64,000 nt of DNA. It comes from Deltaproteobacteria bacterium. GTDB lineage: Bacteria > Myxococcota_A > UBA9160 > UBA6930. Under the pieces are notes generated by a model, which saw nothing but the letters and a program-made list of their open reading frames with translations, had not been told where the DNA came from and ran no database searches. A program made the translations under genes and the position numbers. Where the stretch lies: NCBI GenBank assembly GCA_016875395.1, contig VGRF01000014.1, positions 47,655 to 111,654 on the forward strand, in the 5' to 3' direction. Of this stretch, positions 1 to 8,020 are shown one piece after another (positions within the stretch are counted from its first letter, which is position 1; every line of letters starts with the position of its first letter).

Positions 1-14
1 TGCGTCCCGCTCGC

Positions 15-875
15 TCAGTGATACCCGAGCGCGGCGAGCTTCTTCGGCTTCTTCGCCCACTTCGGATCGACCTTCACCCACAGCGAGAGGTGCGCGGGGC
101 CCTCCAGCAGCTTCGCGATCGCCGCACGCGCACGCGTGCCGATCGCCTTGATCTTGCGACCCCCCTGGCCGAGCACGATGCCCTTCTGCGAGTCGCGTTC
201 GACCCAGAGGGTGGCGCGAATGCGCACGCCGTCGGCGCGCGACTCGTCGAAGCTCTCGATCTCGACCGCCGTCGAGTACGGCAGCTCCTCTTCCAGCTCC
301 TCGAACAGCGCCTCGCGAATCTCTTCCGCCGCGAGAAAGCGCAGCGTGCGGTCCGTGACCTGCTCCGCGTCGTAGTGCGGCGGCGACTCGGGAAGCAGCG
401 CGACGAGCCGCGCGACGAGCTCGTCGAGTCCCGCGCCGGTCTCCGCGGAGACCGAATGCTCCGCTTCTGCCGGGACGGCGCCGTCGCGATCGGACTTGGT
501 GGCCACGACGAGCGTGGGCGTGCGCTGCGCCGCGAGCCTCTCGCGCAGCGCCGCGTGACCTGCATCCCAGCCCGTGCGCGGATCGACGAGAATCAGCGCG
601 ACGTCGCAATCCTCGGCGACCTCCTCGGCGATCGTGTTGAGCGAGCGATTCAGTGCGCGCGTCGCGTCGTGAAGGCCGGGCGTGTCGAGCAGCATGAGCT
701 GCGCGTGCGGCAGCGTGAGCACGCCGAGAATGCGGCTGCGCGTCGTCTGCGGCTTCGCCGTGACGATCGCGAGCTTCTGCCCGAGCAGCGCGTTCAGCAG
801 CGTCGACTTGCCCGCGTTCGGGCGGCCTAACAACGCGACGACGCCTGCGCGATGAGCGGGCGCGTCAGGACTCAT
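15..875 (-). CDS. era: GTPase Era
   Basis: Era is a GTPase that binds 16S rRNA and helps mature the 30S subunit. The 286-residue protein starts with a P-loop GRPNAGKS at 17-24, has the G3 motif DTPG at 64-67 and a SAETG-type G5, and ends in a KH RNA-binding domain with a GxxG loop (GQGGRKIK). The G4 motif reads TKSD at 126-129 instead of the NKxD usual for Era; Rho-type GTPases also use TKxD, so guanine binding is probably kept. ATG start. Its first 11 bp overlap the end of rnc upstream, so the two genes are very likely translated from one message. Confidence 0.96.
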   Translation of the reverse strand: MSPDAPAHRAGVVALLGRPNAGKSTLLNALLGQKLAIVTAKPQTTRSRILGVLTLPHAQLMLLDTPGLHDATRALNRSLNTIAEEVAEDCDVALILVDPRTGWDAGHAALRERLAAQRTPTLVVATKSDRDGAVPAEAEHSVSAETGAGLDELVARLVALLPESPPHYDAEQVTDRTLRFLAAEEIREALFEELEEELPYSTAVEIESFDESRADGVRIRATLWVERDSQKGIVLGQGGRKIKAIGTRARAAIAKLLEGPAHLSLWVKVDPKWAKKPKKLAALGYH

Positions 876-1572
876 CTTGCTTCCGCACGCGCTCCAGCGC
901 GGCGCTCGCGGCGGCGAGCTCCGCGACGCGCTTCGAGCGGCCCACGCCCTCGCCCCAGCAGCTCCCGCTCACGTCCACGGCAACGGCGAAGCGGTCCTCC
1001 GCCTCCTCGATGCCGCTGTCGCTGATGAGCCGGTAGCGCGGCGTCTCCTTCAGCTTCGCGTGCGTCCACTCCTGGAACGTCGTCTTGGGATCGCGCTCCA
1101 GCAGCGCACCACTCGCGATCTCGCCGCCGAACACGCGCCGCACGAGCGCGACCACGGGCTCGAGCCCGCCGTCGAGATAGACCGCGGCGACCACCGCCTC
1201 GAAGAGGTTCGCGAGGACGCGCTCCTTGCGTTCGCCGCCGCTCTTCTGCTCGGTGCGCCCGAGGCGAATGTGCGCGCCGAGGCCGAGGTGACGCGCGCGG
1301 CGCGAGAGCGAGCGCGTGTTCACGATTGCAGCGCGCGCGCGCGTGAGGGCGCCCTCGCGCCAGTCGGGATGCGCCTCGAAGAGCAGCTTCGCCACCGCGA
1401 GGTCGAGCACCGCATCGCCGAGAAACTCGAAGCGCTCGTTGCCGCCGCTGCGGTCGCGCTCGTAAGCCGCCGAGGGATGCGTGAGCGCGGTCTCGAGCAG
1501 CGCGGCGTCGCGAAAGCGGTAGCCGAGATGCGCGGCGACTTCGTCGACCGGCGTGGCGGCGCCGTCGCTCAC
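865..1572 (-). CDS. rnc: ribonuclease III
   Basis: Endoribonuclease that cuts double-stranded RNA, used in rRNA processing. The 235-residue protein carries the RNase III signature NERFEFLGD at 45-53, the second catalytic acidic helix (NLFEAVVAAVYLDGG), and a C-terminal double-stranded RNA-binding domain. The start is GTG, sharing a GTGA overlap with the mnmA stop codon, which implies translational coupling. Its 3' end overlaps era. The pair rnc-era is one of the most conserved bacterial gene neighbourhoods, which supports both calls. Confidence 0.96.
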   Translation of the reverse strand: MSDGAATPVDEVAAHLGYRFRDAALLETALTHPSAAYERDRSGGNERFEFLGDAVLDLAVAKLLFEAHPDWREGALTRARAAIVNTRSLSRRARHLGLGAHIRLGRTEQKSGGERKERVLANLFEAVVAAVYLDGGLEPVVALVRRVFGGEIASGALLERDPKTTFQEWTHAKLKETPRYRLISDSGIEEAEDRFAVAVDVSGSCWGEGVGRSKRVAELAAASAALERVRKQDES

Positions 1573-2630
1573 GGCAGCGACTCCTCGATCCAGCCGCCGC
1601 CGAGCAGCTCCTCGTCGCGGTAGAACACCGCGGCCTGGCCGGGCGACACCGCGCGCACGGGCTCGTCGAACGCCACGCGCGCGCTCCCGTCCGCACTCGC
1701 GGTGACGACCGCCGCGACCGGCGCATGCTTGTACCGCACCTGCACGCTCGCGCGGAGCTCGCGCTCGGGCGCCTCGCCGCGCGTCCAGCTCACGCCGCTG
1801 AGCCTCGCGCCGCGGGCGCCGAGCGCGCTCGCCGGCCCCACCAGCACGCGGTTCGTGATCGCATCGACGCGCACGACGTAGCGCGCCTCGCTGCCGCCGC
1901 CGCCGAGTCCGCGCCGCTGCCCCACCGTGAAGTGGTGGATGCCGTCGTGCGTGCCGAGCACGCGGCCGGTCTCGCTGTCCACGATCTCGCCGCGCCGTGC
2001 GCGTCCCGGGCGGATCTCGCCCACGACCCTAGCGTAGTCGCCGTCCGGCACGAAGCAGATCTCCTGACTCTCGGCCTTCTCCGCGGTCGCGAGCCCGAGC
2101 GCCCGCGCGCGCGCGCACACATCGGGCTTCGTGAGCGCGCCGATCGGGAAGTGGGTGTGGCGCAGCTGGGCGGGCGTCAGGCGGAACAGGAAGTAGCTCT
2201 GGTCCTTGCGCGCATCGGCGCCGCGCAAGAGTCGCGGTTCGCCGCTCGGGTCGCGCTCGACGCGCGCGTAGTGGCCCGTCGCGACCGCGTCTGCCCCTAA
2301 TGCCTTCGCGCGCGCGAGCAGGTGATCGAACTTGAAGCGGTCGTTGCACGCGACGCACGGGATCGGCGTCTTGCCCGCGAGATAGGCGTCCGCGAAGGGC
2401 TCGATCACCTCCTCGCGAAAGCGGTCCTTGTAGTTCGCGACGTAGAAGCGGATGCCGAGTCTCTCGGCGACGCGGCGCGCGTCGTCGGCGTCGTCGAGCG
2501 AGCAGCAGCGGCTCTCGCTGCCGGCGAGGTGCATCGTCACGCCGATCACCTCGAAGCCCTGCTCCACGAGCAGCGCCGCCGCGACCGACGAGTCGACGCC
2601 ACCCGACATGCCCACGACCACGCGCGTCAC
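1569..2630 (-). CDS. mnmA: tRNA-specific 2-thiouridylase MnmA
   Basis: Installs the 2-thio group on U34 of tRNA for Lys, Glu and Gln using ATP and sulfur relayed from a cysteine desulfurase. The 353-residue protein has the PP-loop SGGVDS at 9-14, the catalytic cysteine in PCVACN (92-97, Cys95) and the second catalytic cysteine in QEIC (Cys192), followed by the C-terminal beta-barrel. GTG start. It lies one base downstream of the cysteine desulfurase gene, the probable sulfur donor, so enzyme and donor are co-expressed. Confidence 0.95.
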   Translation of the reverse strand: MTRVVVGMSGGVDSSVAAALLVEQGFEVIGVTMHLAGSESRCCSLDDADDARRVAERLGIRFYVANYKDRFREEVIEPFADAYLAGKTPIPCVACNDRFKFDHLLARAKALGADAVATGHYARVERDPSGEPRLLRGADARKDQSYFLFRLTPAQLRHTHFPIGALTKPDVCARARALGLATAEKAESQEICFVPDGDYARVVGEIRPGRARRGEIVDSETGRVLGTHDGIHHFTVGQRRGLGGGGSEARYVVRVDAITNRVLVGPASALGARGARLSGVSWTRGEAPERELRASVQVRYKHAPVAAVVTASADGSARVAFDEPVRAVSPGQAAVFYRDEELLGGGWIEESLP

Positions 2631-2631
2631 G

Positions 2632-3780
2632 TCACGCCTCGAGCGCGCGCACGCGCGCGACTAATGCCGGGAGCACCTCGAGCACGCGCGCGACCTCGCC
2701 CTCGGTCGTGCTCGGCCCCACCGAGAAGCGCAGCGTCCCGCGCGCCGCTGCCGGCGTGCGTCCCATCGCGAGCAGCACCGCCGAGGGCTCGACCGAGCCC
2801 GAGTGGCAAGCGGCGCCTGCCGAGACCGCGATGCCTTCGCCGTCGAGCGCTTCGAGCAGCACCTCGCCCGCGGTGTGCTCGAACTCGACGCTGAGCGTGT
2901 TCGGCAGCACGAAGCGCGCGTCGCCGTTGCGCCGCACGCGCGGAATGCTCGCCTCGATCCCGGCCCAGAGCCGGTCGCGCAGCGCCTCGAGGCGCACCGT
3001 GCGCACGGGCAGCTCTGCCCGCGCGAGCGCGCATGCCACGCCGAAGCCGACGATGCCGGCGACGTTCTCGGTGCCGCCGCGCCGCCGCTTCTCTTGGCCA
3101 CCCCCTAACAACAGCGCCGGGATCGCGGCGTGCTTGCGCGCCACGAGGCAGCCCGTGCCCTTCGGTCCGTTCAGCTTGTGCGCGGACGACGCGAGCAGGT
3201 CCGCGCCGAGCGCGACTGCATCGACGGGGATCTTCCCGATCGCCTGCGTCGCGTCCACGTGAAGCCATGCGCCGCGCGCGTGCGCCGCATCGGCGAGCTT
3301 CGCCACGTCCTGCAGCACGCCGATCTCGTTGTTCGCGAGGATCACTGCGGCGAGCGCGGTCTCCTCGCCGATGGCGGCGGCGTAGGCATCCAGGTCGACT
3401 CGCCCGTTCGCGTCCACGGGCACGCGCGTCACGCGCGCCTCGCCCGAGCGCTCGAGCGCGCGCAGCGGCTCCTCGACGGACGGGTGCTCGATCGTCGTGG
3501 TGACGACGTGCGCGCGCCCCGCGCGCGCACGCAGCGCGCCGCGCAGCGCGGCGTTGTTCGCCTCGGTCGCGCCAGCCGTGAAGATCACGTCGCCGCTCGC
3601 GACTCCTAACAACGAGGCGACCTCCGCTCGCGCGCGCTCGACTGCCGCGCGCGCCGCGGCGCCCTCGGCGTGCGTGCTCGAGGGATTCCCGAAGTTCGCG
3701 CGCAGCACGTCGCTCATCGCGGCGACGACTTCGTCGCGCAGCGGCGTCGTGGCGTTGTGATCGAGGTAGATGCGTTTCAC
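2632..3780 (-). CDS. cysteine desulfurase (NifS/IscS type)
   Basis: PLP enzyme that removes sulfur from L-cysteine as a protein persulfide for tRNA thiolation and Fe-S clusters. The 382-residue protein shows the N-terminal LDHNATTP motif, the PLP-contacting HVDATQ at 174-179, the PLP lysine in SSAHK (Lys202), and the mobile-loop active cysteine in GAACHSG near residue 324. It is directly upstream of mnmA with a one-base gap. No iscU or iscR lies next to it, so a role in tRNA thiolation is the best inference; assignment as IscS or NifS cannot be decided from sequence alone. Confidence 0.93.
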   Translation of the reverse strand: MKRIYLDHNATTPLRDEVVAAMSDVLRANFGNPSSTHAEGAAARAAVERARAEVASLLGVASGDVIFTAGATEANNAALRGALRARAGRAHVVTTTIEHPSVEEPLRALERSGEARVTRVPVDANGRVDLDAYAAAIGEETALAAVILANNEIGVLQDVAKLADAAHARGAWLHVDATQAIGKIPVDAVALGADLLASSAHKLNGPKGTGCLVARKHAAIPALLLGGGQEKRRRGGTENVAGIVGFGVACALARAELPVRTVRLEALRDRLWAGIEASIPRVRRNGDARFVLPNTLSVEFEHTAGEVLLEALDGEGIAVSAGAACHSGSVEPSAVLLAMGRTPAAARGTLRFSVGPSTTEGEVARVLEVLPALVARVRALEA

Positions 3781-3825
3781 GGTCGGCAGCTTAACAGCGT
3801 GAAGAACGCCGACTTCGCGCGCGGC

Positions 3826-5037
3826 TCACGCCGCCGGCGCGTCTCCGATCAGATCGCGCAGGTTGCGCGCCTCTGCGACGACGCTCGCGGCGCGCTCGAC
3901 GTCGGCGATCACGCCGTTCACCGTGCGCGAGAGATCCGCGACGCCGAGCGGCACCGTGGCGGCGCCACGCAGCGCGATCAGCACGTCGGCGACGCGCACC
4001 TGCTCGATCGGGCGCGCCATTTGGAAGCAGCCCGCCGACTCACCGCCACACGGGGCCACGATGTTGGCCTCTTCGAGCGCGCGCAGGATGTCGCGCACGG
4101 TGCGCAGCGGGATGTCGAGCGCGTCCGAGAGTGCGTCGGGGTGCCAAGGCTGCGCGCGGTCGCGGAATGCGCGCGCGCAGCACAGCGCGATCGCGAGGCC
4201 GATCGTCTCGCGCGCCGCCGGCCCTGCGCTCTTGCCGCGCACTTCGCGCCGGTAGAGCGAGAGCGTCTGGTGCGCGTAGGCGGCCTCGGCTCCCAACAAC
4301 ACGATCGCCCACGAAATGTAGACCCAGATCAAGAACATCACGACCCAGGCCGAGGCGGCGAAGGCTTCGTCCATCCGCTCCTTCGCGCCGAGGGTGAGGT
4401 GCACGTACGCGACCTGCGCCGCGTTGAAGAGCACCGCGCCGACCACCGCACCGAACAGCGCGGAGCGTTTTCGCACGCGCGTGTTCGGCAAGAACCAGTA
4501 GAGGAAGCCGAACGCGGCGGTGATCAAGAGCAGCGGCGCCCAGCGCAGGCCGAAGCGATAGAAGAGCTCGAGCAGCGGAAACTCGAGCGCCTTCTGCACG
4601 AGGGTTTGACTCTCGAAAGATGCGCGCAGCGACACCGCGACGCCCACGAACAGCGGCGTCACGACGATCACCGCCAGGTAGTCGGGAATCCGCCGCGACC
4701 ACGGGCGCCGCTCCGTCACGCCCCACAGCGCGTTCAGCGCGTGCTCGACGCGCCCGACGGCGAGCACCATCGTCGCCAGCAGCACGCCGCTCGCGACGCC
4801 GCCGAGCGTCTTGAAGTTGAAGCTCTCCACGCGAGCGAGAAAGTTCAGCTTCGCTTCAGGCGCGACGGCGAGAAGGTCGAGCAGCTGCTCCGCGACCTCC
4901 TTCCCGCTACCCACGAGGTCGACGAGCGCGACGCCGAGCGCGAGCAACGGCACGATGGAGAGCAGCGTCAGGTACGCGAGCGAGTTGGCGCGCAGCAGCA
5001 GCGCGTCGCGAACGAAGCCTTCGCCGATCAGGACCAC
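3826..5037 (-). CDS. YihY/BrkB family inner-membrane protein
   Basis: Polytopic membrane protein of the YihY/BrkB (formerly called RNase BN) family; function uncertain, no proven nuclease activity. About six hydrophobic segments fill residues 15-270, followed by a soluble winged-helix-like C-terminal part of about 130 residues. The first ATG/GTG/TTG start is the GTG at 5037, which begins abruptly close to the first membrane helix. The frame stays open upstream to 5206 and, translated, reads like the N-terminus of relatives (FVAENLW, then LGWLRSVFQL). The only candidate start there is an ATC at 5145. The upstream stretch also folds as a terminator-like hairpin. The true N-terminus is therefore uncertain. 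Confidence 0.85.
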   Translation of the reverse strand: MVLIGEGFVRDALLLRANSLAYLTLLSIVPLLALGVALVDLVGSGKEVAEQLLDLLAVAPEAKLNFLARVESFNFKTLGGVASGVLLATMVLAVGRVEHALNALWGVTERRPWSRRIPDYLAVIVVTPLFVGVAVSLRASFESQTLVQKALEFPLLELFYRFGLRWAPLLLITAAFGFLYWFLPNTRVRKRSALFGAVVGAVLFNAAQVAYVHLTLGAKERMDEAFAASAWVVMFLIWVYISWAIVLLGAEAAYAHQTLSLYRREVRGKSAGPAARETIGLAIALCCARAFRDRAQPWHPDALSDALDIPLRTVRDILRALEEANIVAPCGGESAGCFQMARPIEQVRVADVLIALRGAATVPLGVADLSRTVNGVIADVERAASVVAEARNLRDLIGDAPAA

Positions 5038-5043
5038 GAGCTG

Positions 5044-5089
5044 AAAAACAGACCGGAGCCACCCGAGCGGCTTGGGCTCGAGTGGCTCC
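5044..5089 (-). terminator. probable intrinsic terminator of the OmpA-like gene
   Basis: On the minus strand a GC-rich inverted repeat (GGAGCCAC arms extended by CGAG/CTCG, nine-base loop) is followed by GGTCTG and five T residues at 5044-5048. This is the classical rho-independent form and lies 56 bases past the OmpA-like stop codon. A second perfect hairpin with 9-bp arms CTCCGCGAC/GTCGCGGAG and a three-base loop lies between them at 5103-5123. The stretch also reads as an open extension of the BrkB-like gene, so coding and terminator readings compete. Confidence 0.6.
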
Positions 5090-5144
5090 GGATTCCAGAG
5101 GTTCTCCGCGACGAAGTCGCGGAGACGTGCGAACGGCCCCGGGA

Positions 5145-5837
5145 TTACTCCTGGACCTTCAGCTCGACGCGGCGGTTCAGCGCGCGGCCATCGGCCGTCG
5201 CGTTGTCAGCCACCGGCTGTGACTCGCCGTAGCCGGCGGTCGAGAGCCGGCCCGCGTCCACGCCCTTGTTCGCGAGGTAGTCGCGCACGGAAGCCGCGCG
5301 GCGCTCGGACAGGGACTGGTTGTACGCGTCGCTGCCGCTCGAATCGGTGTGGCCCTCGACGCTCACGCGCGTGCTCGGCGCCTGACCGAGCTGGCTCGCC
5401 GCCTCGTCGAGAATCACCGACGCGTCCGCGCGGATGTCCGACTTGTCGAGGTCGAAGTTCACGCCGCGCAGAACGATGCGCTGCGCTTGCGGCGCCGGTG
5501 CGGGCTCTTCCGCCGGAGCCGGAGCGGGCTCGGGAGCGGGCGCCGGCTCGGCCGCGCGCGGGGCAGGCTCGGCAGCACCTTCGCCGACGCCGAGCGCCTT
5601 GCACACGAAGTAGGCCGCGGTGCCGGCCGCAGCGCCGATCGCGACGCCATAGCCGATGCCCGAGTCGATGTCGTGGCCCTTGTCGTTGTTCGTGCCGTAA
5701 GTGGCGCCGCCTGCGCCACCAGCCAGCGCACCGACCAGCGCGCAGGTCTTCGGGGTGACGCTGGCGCAACCAGTGCTCAGCGCGACGAACGCGACGAGCG
5801 CAACGACCAGCGAGCGAGAGCCGGATTTTCGAGTCAT
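5145..5837 (-). CDS. OmpA-family outer-membrane lipoprotein
   Basis: Probable peptidoglycan-associated lipoprotein of the cell envelope. The chosen ATG at 5837 has a good GAGGAG ribosome site nine bases upstream; it gives a basic N-terminus, a hydrophobic stretch and the lipobox LSTGC. A glycine-zipper-like segment (LAGGAGGATYG) and an acidic/alanine-proline linker rich in PAPE repeats follow. The C-terminal OmpA domain has NFDLDKSDIR, EGHTDSSG and the peptidoglycan-binding NQSLSERRA motif, and runs to the end. A longer frame reaches 5879 but adds 14 residues before the signal peptide. A strong hairpin with a T-run follows the gene. Confidence 0.92.
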   Translation of the reverse strand: MTRKSGSRSLVVALVAFVALSTGCASVTPKTCALVGALAGGAGGATYGTNNDKGHDIDSGIGYGVAIGAAAGTAAYFVCKALGVGEGAAEPAPRAAEPAPAPEPAPAPAEEPAPAPQAQRIVLRGVNFDLDKSDIRADASVILDEAASQLGQAPSTRVSVEGHTDSSGSDAYNQSLSERRAASVRDYLANKGVDAGRLSTAGYGESQPVADNATADGRALNRRVELKVQE

Positions 5838-5903
5838 CGAGAGAAACTCCTCATTCCGCGGAAACGCGGTGCGGCGCAACTTAACCCGCAGAGTTTCGAG
5901 GGA

Positions 5904-6269
5904 TCAATGGCTCTGCACCCGCAACTCGTGCTCGCATCCGCGCGGCAAGTCGGGGAAAGCCAGCTGCCCCGCGAGTGTACGCAGCGTCACAGGACCGATT
6001 CCCGCCACGCGATCGACCTCCGCGAGCGAGCAAAGCGGACGAGCGTCCACCAGCGCCTGTGCGCGAACGGGTCCGAGCCCCGGCAGCAGCGCGAGCACCT
6101 CGGAGGGCTCCCGATTCGCATCGAGGCGCTCGCCGTACAGCAGGCGCGCTGCTCCGTGCGTGGGCGCGGAGCGAGCTTCGGGCGGGCTCGAGCTGACTTC
6201 CGCGTCGAGTAGCGCACGCACGGCGAGCAGCGCACCCGCGAGAGCGAGGACTCGGCCGTGTTGCAGCAT
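5904..6269 (-). CDS. helix-hairpin-helix (ComEA-like) small protein
   Basis: 121 residues with a hydrophobic N-terminal segment (ALAGALLAVRALL) that could be a signal peptide or membrane anchor. A tandem helix-hairpin-helix unit follows, with LLPGLGPVRAQAL and VAGIGPVTLRTL as the two hairpins. ComEA-type proteins of this form bind double-stranded DNA without sequence specificity at the cell surface or in the periplasm during DNA uptake. No comEC or pilus gene is nearby, so a role in transformation is only inference. It sits 33 bp downstream of lysC on the same strand. Confidence 0.8.
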   Translation of the reverse strand: MLQHGRVLALAGALLAVRALLDAEVSSSPPEARSAPTHGAARLLYGERLDANREPSEVLALLPGLGPVRAQALVDARPLCSLAEVDRVAGIGPVTLRTLAGQLAFPDLPRGCEHELRVQSH

Positions 6270-6302
6270 CCCGCACCTCGCGAGACAGGGAGTCGCGACT
6301 GC

Positions 6303-7544
6303 TCAGGCCTCGGCGCGCGGCGCCTCCGCGCCCGCTTCCACGAACGCGGCGTGCAGCGCGCGCACGGCGAGCTCGGTGTACTTCTCTTCAACCACGACCG
6401 AGATCTTGATCTCGCTCGTCCCAATCATCTGGATGTTGATGCCCTCGCTCGCGAGCACACGGAACATCTGCGCCGCGACGCCCGCGTGGTCCTTCATGCC
6501 GAGGCCAACGACCGATACCTTCGCGATCGACTTGTCGCCCTCCACGTGCGACGCGCCCACCTGCGGCGCGATCTGCTCGGCGATCGCCTTCGCGCGCGCG
6601 AAGTCGTCGCGCGGGACGGTGAAGGTCATGTCGGTCGTGCCGTCGGCCGAGGCGTTCTGCACGATCATGTCGACGACGATGCCGTTGTCGGCGATCGCGC
6701 CGAACAGCTTCGCGGCTACGCCGGGGGAATCCTTCACGCCGATCACGCGAATCTTCGCCTCGCCGCGGTTGTACGTGACTCCCGAAACTACGAGCCGTTC
6801 CACCACGTCCTCCTCGCGCACCACCCAGGTGCCTTCGCTGTCGTCGAACGACGAGCGCACGCACAACGGCACGCCGAACTGCATCGCGAACTTGACCGAG
6901 CGAATCTGCAGCACCTTCGCGCCGAGGCTCGCCATCTCGAGCATCTCCTCGAAGGAGATGCGATTCAGCTTCTTCGCCGCGGGCACGAGGTTCGGGTCCG
7001 TCGTGTAGACGCCGTCGACGTCGGTGTAGATCTCACACACGTCGGCCTTCACCGCGGCCGCGATCGCCACCGCCGACGTGTCCGAGCCACCGCGGCCGAG
7101 CGTCGTCACGTTGCCCGCATCATCGACGCCCTGGAAGCCAGCGAGCACCGCGACGCCGCCCTCGTTCAGCACCGCACCGATCTTGGCCGTGTCGATGTTC
7201 TGGATGCGCGCGCGCGTGAAGCTCGAGTCCGTGAGCATGCCCATCTGCGTGCCCGTGAAGCTGCGCGCCTTGTGGCCGAGCTGATGAATCGCCATCGCCA
7301 GCAGCGCGATCGTCTTCGACTCTCCGATCGACGTGAGCGCGTCGTACTCGCGCGGATCCGGGTGATCGCCGCCGACCTGTTTCGCGAGCGCGACGAGCGA
7401 GTTCGTCTCGCCCGCCATCGCCGACACGACGACCGCCACCTGATTGCCGGCCTCGAGCGTGCGCACGACGCGCCGCGCCACGTTCTGGATGCGCGCGACA
7501 TCGGCGACGCTCGTGCCGCCAAACTTCTGGACTATCAGGGCCAT
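6303..7544 (-). CDS. lysC: aspartate kinase
   Basis: Phosphorylates aspartate, the first step towards lysine, threonine and methionine. The 413-residue protein begins [13 protein letters not shown], the family's exact N-terminal catalytic motif, so the ATG at 7544 is preferred over a longer frame to 7688. The catalytic domain has GRGGSDTSA and [10 protein letters not shown]; two ACT domains follow (around [11 protein letters not shown] and [13 protein letters not shown]) and would bind feedback amino acids. The start lies inside the end of tsaE with a 10-bp overlap, so expression is coupled to it. Confidence 0.96.
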   Translation of the reverse strand: MALIVQKFGGTSVADVARIQNVARRVVRTLEAGNQVAVVVSAMAGETNSLVALAKQVGGDHPDPREYDALTSIGESKTIALLAMAIHQLGHKARSFTGTQMGMLTDSSFTRARIQNIDTAKIGAVLNEGGVAVLAGFQGVDDAGNVTTLGRGGSDTSAVAIAAAVKADVCEIYTDVDGVYTTDPNLVPAAKKLNRISFEEMLEMASLGAKVLQIRSVKFAMQFGVPLCVRSSFDDSEGTWVVREEDVVERLVVSGVTYNRGEAKIRVIGVKDSPGVAAKLFGAIADNGIVVDMIVQNASADGTTDMTFTVPRDDFARAKAIAEQIAPQVGASHVEGDKSIAKVSVVGLGMKDHAGVAAQMFRVLASEGINIQMIGTSEIKISVVVEEKYTELAVRALHAAFVEAGAEAPRAEA

Positions 7545-8020
7545 CGCTTGCTCCAGCGCGCGAGGAGTGCCTGCGAGCGCGGTCCGAGCGCGGCGGCCTC
7601 CAAAATTCGGGACTCGGCAGCTTCGCCTCTCGCAATGCGAATTTCCAGCCGGTCCGCAGGAAGTGCGGTGAGGAATCGCTCGCCCCACTCGGCGACGAGC
7701 AGCGTGCCTGCCTCGAGCCAGTCGAGCAGCCCCGCGGCTTCGAGCTCACCCTCGCTCTCGACGCGGTAGAAATCGACGTGCACGAGCCGCCACGGCGCGC
7801 CGGCGCGCGCAGTCGGGTACTCGCCCGCGATCACGAAGGTCGGGCTCGCGACGGCGCGCTCCTCGATGCCGAGCGCGCCCGCGAGCGCTTTCACGAAGAG
7901 GGTCTTGCCGGCACCGATCGGGCCGGTCAGCGAGATCACGCCTCCGTCTTCGTCGCACGCGCCGCCGAGGCCAGCCGCGAGGCTGCGCGTGTCAGCGGGG
8001 CTCTGGGAAACGAATCGCAT
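7535..8020 (-). CDS. tsaE: tRNA threonylcarbamoyladenosine biosynthesis ATPase TsaE
   Basis: ATPase partner of TsaB-TsaD in making t6A at position 37 of ANN-decoding tRNAs. The 161-residue protein has the Walker A motif GPIGAGKT at about 33-40, the SPTF motif typical of TsaE, the HVDFYRV Walker B-like segment and the AEWGERF motif near 112-118. The 29 bp at its 5' end overlap the end of the NAD(P)HX repair gene, and its 3' end overlaps lysC. Pairing of nnr with tsaE is common in bacteria and supports the call. Confidence 0.94.
   Translation of the reverse strand: MRFVSQSPADTRSLAAGLGGACDEDGGVISLTGPIGAGKTLFVKALAGALGIEERAVASPTFVIAGEYPTARAGAPWRLVHVDFYRVESEGELEAAGLLDWLEAGTLLVAEWGERFLTALPADRLEIRIARGEAAESRILEAAALGPRSQALLARWSKRWP

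Noticed and set aside
3670..5232. 520-codon plus-strand frame opposite the BrkB-like gene
   Set aside because: Low-complexity Arg/His-rich translation, antisense to a membrane protein gene.
7545..7688. Longer start for aspartate kinase
   Set aside because: Adds 48 residues that overlap tsaE; the family begins at [12 protein letters not shown].
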